DNA from: JBBAEA01 sp041656175
GTDB taxonomy: Bacteria > Myxococcota_A > Bradymonadia > UBA4248
Direction: 5' to 3'
Assembly: GCA_041656175.1 (NCBI GenBank)
Contig: JBBAEA010000115.1
Span: 1 to 11,133, forward strand
DNA length: 11,133 bases
Each line of letters opens with the position of its first letter. Within the stretch, counting starts at the first letter, position 1. The translations under genes were made by a program, and so were the position numbers. The notes below the pieces were generated by a model that saw only the letters and a program-made list of their open reading frames with translations, was not told the DNA's origin and searched no databases. Shown here piece after piece: positions 1 through 7,700 of this stretch.

Positions 1-2139
1 TTCTCTTACCTTCTCGATTCTCTTTAATACTAAGGGGCAACGCCTCAGATCTTCAGGTTTTGCATCCACTAACCATAAACACCAGCGCTCCTTTTTTTGC
101 AAAAACTCTCTCGAACCTAAAAGAGGGCGAATATAGGCTAGCGCCTGTGGCTCCTTATTCACAAACTCTTCATAGTCTGATTTTTCTATAATAAGATGCC
201 CGCCATCATTGGGCATGGAACCAAAGATCATTTTTGGCGCTGTGTTAATGGGCTCATCGCGTAGCTGTATTAACACATTTGGTGCGTCCACTAAATAGGG
301 ATTGATATTCTTCGCCGAAATGCTGTTCGTGGCTTCAAAAATACGTTTTTTATGATGCGATTTTTTCTTTGAAAAGCCTACAATGACACAATAAACGGCT
401 GCTTGCCCTGCCGCTTCATTGCTCCATTTAAAGCTACGATAGGCAAAGTCTATTTCGGCGCCTAAAGCGAGTATGGGCGACCATAGTATGTCTACAAGCG
501 CTCCTTGGCTGATCGAATTGGTGGCGACAAAGGCAGTCGCGGTTGCTGTGTTTTGCATATACTGTGCAGCGATGTAGAACCAAGCGCCCACATAGTCTAT
601 GTTTCCCACATGATGACAGCCTGCAAAAACTCGTTTCATATCTTCTTTTTGCGCCTTCGACATGTGCCTAGCGCCCCCAAAAGGTGGGTTCCCAAAGATG
701 TAGTCAAAGTGCTGATTTTCTTCATCGATAAGGCTTTGCCAATCGATGGTGAGTGCATTTGCCTCTACGATCTTGGCGGAACTTGTAAGGGGAATGCGAA
801 GGTCAACGTTGCTTGCAGGCGAGTAACTGGCGACGATTTTTTGCGTCTCTAGCATCATGAGATGATCCATGAGCCAAAGGGCGACTCTTGCAATTTCGCA
901 GGGAAAGGCTTTGAGCTCTATGCCGTAACATTGATCGACGTCAACGCGTATTTCAGCGCGCGTAAAGAGGGTGGCTTGTCCTTTGAGTTTTTGCTCAATA
1001 ACGCGATTTTCGAGGCGTCGCAATTCGCGATAGGCGATGAGTAAAAAATTCCCGCAGCCGCAAGCGGGGTCGAGGAGTTTAATGCCGCGCAAGCGTTGGT
1101 GGAATGCTTCTAATTTTTTATTGTCATTGCGTATCTTCTCAAATCTCTCGTTTAATGCATTGAGAAACAAAGGGTTTAAAACTTTTAGTATGTTTTCTTC
1201 ACTAGTATAGTGCACGCCATCTTGTCGGCGTTCATCTTCGTCCATAATGCCTTGGAATAGGGCGCCAAAAATAGCAGGCGAAATTTTACGCCAATCGAAA
1301 TAACAACAGTCGATCAAAACTTCACGCAATTTTTTGTTAAACCGCGGAAAGCGTATAGCTTCGGAAAACAAGCCACCGTTAACATAGGCGAATTTCGCAA
1401 AATATTCGTCTCCATGCCGAGCGCTATCAGGAGTATCTAGAGCCTCGAAGAGATCATTGAGTAGATGATGGAGATCGGAGCCGTCAGCCTTACTTTTTTC
1501 GACCAAACAGGTGAAAGAAAACTGTGGAAATATCCCCGTATCTTCAGCGAACATGCAAAATAATAGCCGCACCAGCGACAGTTCGAGTGCATGGCCTTTA
1601 TATGCTAAGGCTCGCAATTCCGCATGGATATTGGCCATCTTTTGCGAAGCTTGGGTGTCTAGTTCGATTTGCTCATAGCTGATATGAGGTCGTTCCCGAT
1701 CGACTAGTTCATGAAAGCGCCAAATGTTGTCGGGAAGCTCTGCTAAGCTAAAACGCGCACCGTGTATGTCATGTTCTGTATCGATGAGCAAAAAATATTG
1801 AAAGTTACAAAGCAATTTTAAATTCGGTTGTTCATCGCGTGGAGTGGCGGAATGGTACTGTATAAGCTGTTGCAAAGCTTTATCAAGGCCCACACTCTGG
1901 GACTTCATCTCAACCATAATCTTATTGGGCAGGTATGCATCGATAAATCCCTGCTTGCCGCCTTCGAGTTGTATAGAATGTTCAAAAAATCCGCGTGGTA
2001 TGGATGGGTGCTTGTAATCTTGAAGATCGAAGATCTTAAAGAAATCTAACAAAAACGCCTGTGCTTGCCCTTTCTCATAACTTGCATGTTCCCATTTTTT
2101 TGAAAAGCGCAAAGCCTTTTCATAAAGGTCATTGTTCAT
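1..2139 (-). CDS. MmeI-like Type IIL restriction-modification enzyme (nuclease + adenine methyltransferase), C-terminus cut by window edge
   Basis: The frame is open without a stop for 713 codons, from ATG at 2139 to base 1. The N-terminus carries D67-x9-E77-M-K79 (FIDAYLPN...VEMKS), the PD-ExK spacing known for MmeI (D70-x9-E80-x-K82), so this is the DNA-cleaving domain. A helical connector follows from about residue 154. The gamma-class N6-adenine methyltransferase has SAM motif I at 357-365 (DPACGCGNF), YGIEL at 405-409 and catalytic motif IV NPPF at 484-487. The start of the target-recognition region (GSMPNDGG, YIRP, CLWL) is visible. Alignment with the neighbouring paralogue predicts about 900 residues in full, near MmeI's 919, so roughly 190 C-terminal residues lie outside. 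The start is supported by GAGGA at 2149-2145, 5 nt upstream. Known for the family: one chain both methylates adenine on one strand and cuts about 20 nt away. All visible motifs are intact, so I infer an active enzyme. It is probably co-transcribed with the methyltransferase gene 88 bases upstream. Confidence 0.93.
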   Translation of the reverse strand, partial: MNNDLYEKALRFSKKWEHASYEKGQAQAFLLDFFKIFDLQDYKHPSIPRGFFEHSIQLEGGKQGFIDAYLPNKIMVEMKSQSVGLDKALQQLIQYHSATPRDEQPNLKLLCNFQYFLLIDTEHDIHGARFSLAELPDNIWRFHELVDRERPHISYEQIELDTQASQKMANIHAELRALAYKGHALELSLVRLLFCMFAEDTGIFPQFSFTCLVEKSKADGSDLHHLLNDLFEALDTPDSARHGDEYFAKFAYVNGGLFSEAIRFPRFNKKLREVLIDCCYFDWRKISPAIFGALFQGIMDEDERRQDGVHYTSEENILKVLNPLFLNALNERFEKIRNDNKKLEAFHQRLRGIKLLDPACGCGNFLLIAYRELRRLENRVIEQKLKGQATLFTRAEIRVDVDQCYGIELKAFPCEIARVALWLMDHLMMLETQKIVASYSPASNVDLRIPLTSSAKIVEANALTIDWQSLIDEENQHFDYIFGNPPFGGARHMSKAQKEDMKRVFAGCHHVGNIDYVGAWFYIAAQYMQNTATATAFVATNSISQGALVDILWSPILALGAEIDFAYRSFKWSNEAAGQAAVYCVIVGFSKKKSHHKKRIFEATNSISAKNINPYLVDAPNVLIQLRDEPINTAPKMIFGSMPNDGGHLIIEKSDYEEFVNKEPQALAYIRPLLGSREFLQKKERWCLWLVDAKPEDLRRCPLVLKRIEKVRE

Positions 2140-2210
2140 ATATTTCCTCTTCCGATTTTCGTTGTTTTTCTTGAGCTAGGTTTTTGGCAATTTTCACATA
2201 AATTGAGCTT

Positions 2211-2230
2211 TGCTTTGAAAGCTGCCCCTA
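2211..2230 (-). repeat. Dispersed motif shared with 9051-9070
   Basis: Read on the minus strand, the stop codon of the stand-alone methyltransferase gene opens the string TAGGGGCAGCTTTCAAAGC. The same string with one extra G is at 9051-9070 on the plus strand, where it belongs to a near-perfect palindrome. Here the second arm is imperfect (AGCTTT...AAAGCT pairs nearby). It may be a fragment of a dispersed intergenic repeat or a weak transcript-end structure; there is no T-tract. Confidence 0.4.
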
Positions 2231-4531
2231 CAGCTTTTGTAGCAATTCCGAGTACAGTTCCAGCAGTTTTTTGAGTATCGCGGCTTCATTTGCATTGCTT
2301 TTTAAGCCGTAGGCGTTAAGCACGGCGCGGTCTAGCTGGTGGTGAGCTTTTAAGAGCGCAGGCGGCATAGTTAGCGGATCGTAAAGACTGGCGTAGCTCG
2401 AATTGGGGAAGAAATTGCGAGCCTCTAAAACAGCTTGCGCCAGTTTGGCTATGTTCTTTTTCTTTGCATCATCAATATTTGGCCAAGGGAAGTTGTTGTA
2501 CACGATATTGATAGAATATCGATAGCCAGAAGCTAGCCTACCCGCGACGAGACGCATCCAAGTCATGTGTAAGCTAGATGTTAGAATGCCAAAGTCGTAG
2601 ACGCTCGCCTTGGGAAGCCATAAACAAGCGTCCGAAACGATAACTTCTTTTGTGACAAAACCCATGGGGATGTAGTCGCGCTCGCTACTCGAAACGCGTG
2701 GTATAAGCAAATAATCGTGATCTGGCTGCCGTATTTCTGCAAACAACTGCGGCGTTTGAGACAGTTTTTGCGTAGACTTGCGCTTACTACGCGCTCTATG
2801 CGCCCTTACTTTGTTTAAGCGCTCTAGTATCAGCGGGTGTTTGAGCACTTTGTCGCTTGCGCCGAGCAACCAGAGGCAATATCGCTTCTTGTTATGGATG
2901 AATTCGGCCGCCCCCACAAAGGGGCGTATATACCTTAAGAGCTCGGGCGTATGATTGACGAATTCTTTGCATTCAACTTCGTCCATAAGAAGCCCCCCGT
3001 CATCGTTTGCCATGGATCCAAAACTCATCCTCGCCACCTCGCTCAGCGCCTCCACTCGACTCGCCACCAACACGTTTGCTGCATCAACGAGATAGGGGCT
3101 GATGTTTTTTGCTAAAACACGCTCCTTGCCGTCGTAGATTATTTTGGGGGCGCTTGGCGCTATATGGGAAAAGCCAATAATTACACAGTACACGGCTGCA
3201 TGCTCGCGACAATCTGCCTTCCACAAAAAGGATCTATAGGCAAAATTTAATTGTAAGCCCAGCGAAAAAATAGCTCCCCATAAAGTCGCGAGCTGCTCTC
3301 CTTGGCAAATCGAGTTGGTGGCAACAAACGCGCATTGCGTTGGTGAGTTTTTCATATATTTGGCCGCCAAGTAAAACCAAGCGCATATATAGTCGATGTT
3401 TCCCGCATTTTTACGCCCATCAAAGACACGCAAAAGATCGCGCTTTTGCTCGTCGTTCATGCGGCGAGCACCCACGAATGGCGGGTTTCCCAAGATGTAG
3501 TCAAAGCAATCTACTTTGTTGTTTAAGAGTTCTTGCCAGTCGTATTTTACTGCGTTTTCGGAAACAATCTTGGCACAAGATTCGTGATTGTTTGTTGAAT
3601 TTAACTTAACATTCGCTGTTTTGCTTAAAAACAGTTTTTGTGTTTCTTGCTCCATACTTTGCTCCACAAGCCACAGCGTCATCTGAGCCAAATCGCAGGC
3701 GAAAGGATTGAGCTCTATGCCGTAACATTGAGAGGGTTTTACGCGAATTTGAAGTTCATGGCCTTTGGCAGCAGCAATTTGTAGTTTTCGCGCAAGGACG
3801 CGATTTTCGAGGCGTCGTAGCTCGCGGTAGGCGACACAAAGAAAGTTGCCGCAGCCGCAAGCGGGATCGAGGAGTTTTATGGAATGCAGCTTTTTATGAA
3901 AAGCTTCGAGTGAAATACTGCAATTTTTAACATTTTCGTAATTTTCTTTAAGTTCATCCAAAAAAAGCGAGTTGATAACCTTGAAAATGTTCTCCTCGCT
4001 CGTGTAATGCACACCGTCCTGTCTGCGTTCTAGATCGTCCATGATGTTTTGGAAGATATCCCCAAAGAAAATGGGATCGATATTTTGCCATTCAAAATCG
4101 CAGGCATCGAGAACGGCGAAGCGAAAGTCTGGATTTAAGGCTTTGAACTTTTGCGGTAGTTTAAAAAGCCCGACGCTTATTAGTGGAAAATCGTAAAACG
4201 GCGAATTTGATGCAAGCTTTTCGCGGGGAACGGGTAGGATATTGAAAAATCGCTCAAGAATACAGTGAAGATCAGAAGCGTCTTCTTTCGCATTTTCGAT
4301 GATTTGCCGAAAAGGAAAGTGCGCAAAAATACCGAGCTGTTCAACATATATACAGAATACGAGCTTAATCAGGCATAGTTTGAGCTGAACAGCATCGTAG
4401 TTGAGTCTCGAAAGCTCACATTTAATGGCTTGGATGCGCGTAAAAGCCTCCAATGAGGCAGTTTTAACGACGTTATTTTGCGAAACACCGCGCTTTTCCG
4501 CATTTTGTTTTATGATTTTGTGGTTTTTCAA
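2228..4531 (-). CDS. MmeI-like DNA adenine methyltransferase without a nuclease domain
   Basis: This 767-residue protein is a paralogue of the Type IIL enzyme downstream but begins at the helical connector. The first 20-25 residues are unrelated and the PD-ExK domain of about 135 residues is absent. Motif I (DPACGCGNF) is at 222-230, YGIEL at 270-274 and NPPF at 349-352. Motifs I and IV are each offset by exactly 135 residues from the partner, so there is no net indel between them. HYTSEEN (175-181) is conserved in both. The C-terminal half holds the target-recognition region (GSMANDDGG at about 505-513, CLWLL at 552-556) and the family's C-terminal block with NNFPWP (679-684). All methyltransferase motifs are intact, so I expect N6-adenine methylation without cleavage. 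The start appears to be TTG at 4531: an in-frame stop lies at 4567-4565, no in-frame ATG is near, and no clear Shine-Dalgarno sequence precedes it, so the exact start is uncertain. Only 237 bases separate it from the divergent gene, too little to hide a separate nuclease gene. Confidence 0.9.
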   Translation of the reverse strand: MKNHKIIKQNAEKRGVSQNNVVKTASLEAFTRIQAIKCELSRLNYDAVQLKLCLIKLVFCIYVEQLGIFAHFPFRQIIENAKEDASDLHCILERFFNILPVPREKLASNSPFYDFPLISVGLFKLPQKFKALNPDFRFAVLDACDFEWQNIDPIFFGDIFQNIMDDLERRQDGVHYTSEENIFKVINSLFLDELKENYENVKNCSISLEAFHKKLHSIKLLDPACGCGNFLCVAYRELRRLENRVLARKLQIAAAKGHELQIRVKPSQCYGIELNPFACDLAQMTLWLVEQSMEQETQKLFLSKTANVKLNSTNNHESCAKIVSENAVKYDWQELLNNKVDCFDYILGNPPFVGARRMNDEQKRDLLRVFDGRKNAGNIDYICAWFYLAAKYMKNSPTQCAFVATNSICQGEQLATLWGAIFSLGLQLNFAYRSFLWKADCREHAAVYCVIIGFSHIAPSAPKIIYDGKERVLAKNISPYLVDAANVLVASRVEALSEVARMSFGSMANDDGGLLMDEVECKEFVNHTPELLRYIRPFVGAAEFIHNKKRYCLWLLGASDKVLKHPLILERLNKVRAHRARSKRKSTQKLSQTPQLFAEIRQPDHDYLLIPRVSSSERDYIPMGFVTKEVIVSDACLWLPKASVYDFGILTSSLHMTWMRLVAGRLASGYRYSINIVYNNFPWPNIDDAKKKNIAKLAQAVLEARNFFPNSSYASLYDPLTMPPALLKAHHQLDRAVLNAYGLKSNANEAAILKKLLELYSELLQKL

Positions 4532-4768
4532 AACAGAATGGCTTATGCTACTTAATTCTTGAACTTAAAACGCGCTAAAATGCGACGCGTTTGTATTATG
4601 CATAACTTGGTGAGTTAACGAAAGACAAACTACGCTTGTAGGTAGTGCTTCTTGCGAATTGCTTAAACAGAGGCTAAAGATTTCTATGGCGTTGTGCGCG
4701 CTTGGGCTTTGTGGAGCAAAAGCGCGTGAACCATCTCCCTCCTAAAAATCGCTGCGCAAGCAGGAGAT
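4532..4768. promoter_or_regulatory. Divergent intergenic region holding both promoters
   Basis: This region must drive the methyltransferase/restriction pair leftward and the membrane protein rightward. A weak leftward promoter candidate is TTCGTT (minus strand, 4622-4617), a 16-base spacer and CATAAT (4600-4595). No convincing rightward sigma-70 pair was found. A hairpin with CGCGCTT (4697-4703) and AAGCGCG (4720-4726) sits in the probable leader of the rightward gene; its inner GCT/AGC (4706-4708/4715-4717) can extend it. No trace of a nuclease domain for the shortened methyltransferase is present in any frame I read. Confidence 0.4.
4739..4766 (+). promoter_or_regulatory. Hairpin that can mask the ribosome binding site of the membrane kinase-like gene
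   Basis: The Shine-Dalgarno sequence AGGAG (4762-4766) is perfectly complementary to CTCCT (4739-4743). The adjoining GCT (4751-4753) and AGC (4759-4761) pair around the loop GCGCA, extending the stem to 8 bp with a seven-base bulge (4744-4750) on one side. A competing pairing is ATCTCC (4733-4738) with GGAGAT (4763-4768), which would also bury the site. The Shine-Dalgarno sequence is only 2 nt from the ATG, unusually close. This suggests weak or controlled translation; it is inferred from pairing only. Confidence 0.4.
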
Positions 4769-7700
4769 ATGCATAGTTTTTACTTTACGACATCAGGTAT
4801 CATTTATTACCTGTCACTGGCGGTGGCAGTGATTTTGCTGCCCATTTTGCTACTGCTTCTATATCGTTCTTTTGATGTATTGGGGCTAAGTTTGGCACAG
4901 TGGGTGAAACGGGCGCAGCGTCGTGAGGATGAGGCAACGGCGAATAAAATGCAGGATATTCGCAAGTTGCTCGAAACTTTGGCGCATGATGTGCTTAAAC
5001 ACCGACTTTTGGGCATGATTTCGTTGGTTCGCCTTTTGGATGGGGGGGACGGGAAGCCTAGAGCATTGTCGACGAAGGAATACGACGATTTTTTGGAGGA
5101 GATTTTTCGGCTTTGCGGTGCTAAAGCGGCGCCACAGGAGCGACTTTGGACACGCTGGAGGAATACTTTTAGTGAGATAAAGGCGATTGCGGGGCGAAAT
5201 TTGCTCCTGCCAATTGCGGACCCGATGTTGACGGCGACCGACCGCATGATGCTGAAATTGAGGGGGATGTTTAAGCTGTATGTGGCAAAGGATAAGGCTA
5301 GCGCGGTAACACCCCAAGCGCTATTGCGCCTCAACGTCGAAGAGAGCGAGCCCATTCATAAGGAGATTTTGAGCCTAGCCTCGAATTGCCGGATGCGAGT
5401 TTGCGCGGCAGAACTCCTAGAATCGGCGGTTTCGGCGCTGTGCGTACAGATGGGAGAAGCTGCTGTCGCTCAACGAGTAGAGCTGCGAAACGAGGCGCTT
5501 GGAGACTACCTGAGTCCTGCGCCGATGCGGCTTTTGGCGACAAGTGTGCTGCGCTTGCTTGACAACGCGATTGCGCAGGGCGAAGGACGAGCAGCGGTAA
5601 AAATAACACTAGAAACCGATTTTTATTCGGACGACGGCTATTTAAAGATTCAGGTCTTTGATACAACGGCGCAAATTCCGCAGTCGCATCAATACGGGGA
5701 TGGTTTGAAGGGGATTAGCCGTTCTTTGGCAGACTTTGGCTGTGGTTTTTCCTACGAGTTGGAGGATCACGGCGAGTTTAAGAAAGCTGCGCTCATCACG
5801 GTGCCAGTTTCGGAGCCGACGCCTATTAAGGCGAAGCCCATTTCGCGTTGGCGCTACGTCGGTTTTGCGCTGCTTTTTTTGTGCTTGACTGGGCTTTTTC
5901 TTTTGTCGGTATACCGCGTTTTTGGTGGGGCGCCTATACGTTTTGCGGGCATTGGTGAGACGGTAGTCGAGTTTGCGGTGGATGTTGGCGAGAAATTATC
6001 GATTCCGCTTTGCGAGGGCGGGAGCATGCCACGCGCGGAGGTTAGCATTAAGGACGGTACTTGCTGGAAGGATCAGTGCACCCTTAACGAAGTGATTGCC
6101 AGCTTAGAGCCATGTGCCAAGAGTTTGCTCGCCCGTGGCTGCCCAAAACGCCTCGAATGGACACCAGCGTTTGAAGACGGGGCGCGGCAAGGCAGAATTT
6201 ATGAGTTAACTATCCGTTGCCATTCGCTGGGGCCACCCCAGAGCGAGGATGTGCAGAACATTCGCCTCCTGGTCACGCGACCCAATAGCAGACCTGAACT
6301 GTTAATGATGCAGATCCAAGACCTCGATAGCCAAGAGACGCGTGCTATTTATGCAGGTAAAACGGTGGAAGTTGCAGCTGATGCGAATCTTCGCTTTAGA
6401 GCAGTAGCTGTCGATAAAGATACGGATTTATTGATCTATCGTCTCATTTTACCCGACGGAAAGAGTCTTGTGTCGTATGACGGTGAGTTTTTGCTGCCCT
6501 TGGAGTGGTCCCAGTTTGGCACCTGGACAGCAGTTTTGCAGATCAGCGATATGGTGTCGGAGGCAAAGGAGTATAAGCTACGCTTTAAGGCTAACCAATT
6601 GCGCCCGATTGAACTGCGTAATATCGGAGTTTGGTCACAGCGCGCCGCATCTTCCCTCAATTGCAGGGGAATGGGGAATTCTCGGCTTTGCGATATTACC
6701 GACGGGGAGGTCAATGAGCTAAATATACAGCTGTGGTTTGACCCATTGTTGTCAGATATCGCGGAGCAGCTAACGTTTACAACGACCCCCGATAGCCCCA
6801 TCGAAGTGGTAGCACAAGCGCGCTTGACAGAGATTGAGAGCCAGACGACGCTGCTGGGAGATCGATGGGAGTTTCGCGAACGCGCATCACAGCAAACACT
6901 TGCTATTGTTGAACTTACCAACATTTCGACCCACCCCCATCTACCCACAAGAGACTATGGTTTCCGCGTTAGTGTCGCTCCACTATCGCCCTTGGACTCC
7001 TTGCACTGGCCTGTGTATTTCCGCGCCAGTGAACTGCAAGGTCGCTGCCCTGAGCTGCAAATGATGCTCGTGTTCTCGCGACATGGGCAGGCACAAAAAT
7101 CTATGCTTATGAGCAGTAAACATATTGTTTTACAAGAGTACGAAAAGGAAAGCGATGAGCGAACCGCCCGCGCTGGCATTCGACTATTCGGCTTTGGCAA
7201 CAAAAGCGATACCAAACCCGAAGTCAAAGCCATCGTTTGCGAGAACCCTGCGCTATCGCAAGCATTCGAGGAGGCAAAGCTCGTAAGTATCGGCGATAAT
7301 GCTTGGAATTTGGAACTGCGGCTAAAACAGGGCTGCATAAACGGACTTAACGAAAATACGCCGCAAAAAGATAAACTGTGTTTTTTGGAGCTCGTTTACG
7401 ATAAAAAAACGAATGAAAACGATTTTTTATGGATAAGCATCAAAGATCGCGCTTGTCCGCCACGAGTCGAGAAGCTCGAGCTAATCTCTAGTGCCGATGA
7501 GCTTGCTAACAACCATATGCGCTGGAATTTCACCGTTATTGACGCCGACGCCAATCTCAACCCGCAATCCATTCGTGTTATCGGGACGAACAACTATAGC
7601 CTGCATTTGCACGACCACCCCGAGGCCGAGCAGAGCAAACTGGAACGCATCAGCGGCGTGATTAGCGCGAACCTTAACTGCAATAGCGCGCCAAAACAAC

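Noticed and set aside
505..1044. Plus-strand frames of 115 and 60 codons at 505-852 and 862-1044
   Set aside because: They lie antisense to the intact methyltransferase domain of the restriction enzyme and encode nothing recognisable.
1..2139. Frameshifted or broken restriction gene, suspected because only short plus-strand frames were apparent in this region
   Set aside because: Codon-by-codon reading of the minus strand shows one uninterrupted frame from 2139 to base 1 with motifs in register.
3340..3609. Plus-strand 89-codon frame
   Set aside because: Antisense shadow of the motif IV region of the stand-alone methyltransferase.
2228..4531. BREX PglX or DISARM methyltransferase
   Set aside because: None of the partner genes of those systems is visible, and the close similarity to the adjacent MmeI-like protein places it in the Type IIL family.
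4685..4734. Sixteen-codon minus-strand frame (ATG at 4734) after a perfect AGGAGG, as a leader peptide for the restriction pair
   Set aside because: The AGGAGG is the complement of the CTCCT segment explained by the ribosome-site hairpin; the peptide is too short to judge and shows no attenuator-like run of one amino acid.
4807..5666. Several minus-strand frames (up to 182 codons) inside the membrane protein gene
   Set aside because: They are shadows created by its G-rich coding strand; no ribosome binding sites and low-complexity Ser/Arg/Pro content.
6436..6948. Minus-strand 170-codon frame
   Set aside because: Fully inside the membrane protein gene, Ser-rich shadow without a recognisable domain.
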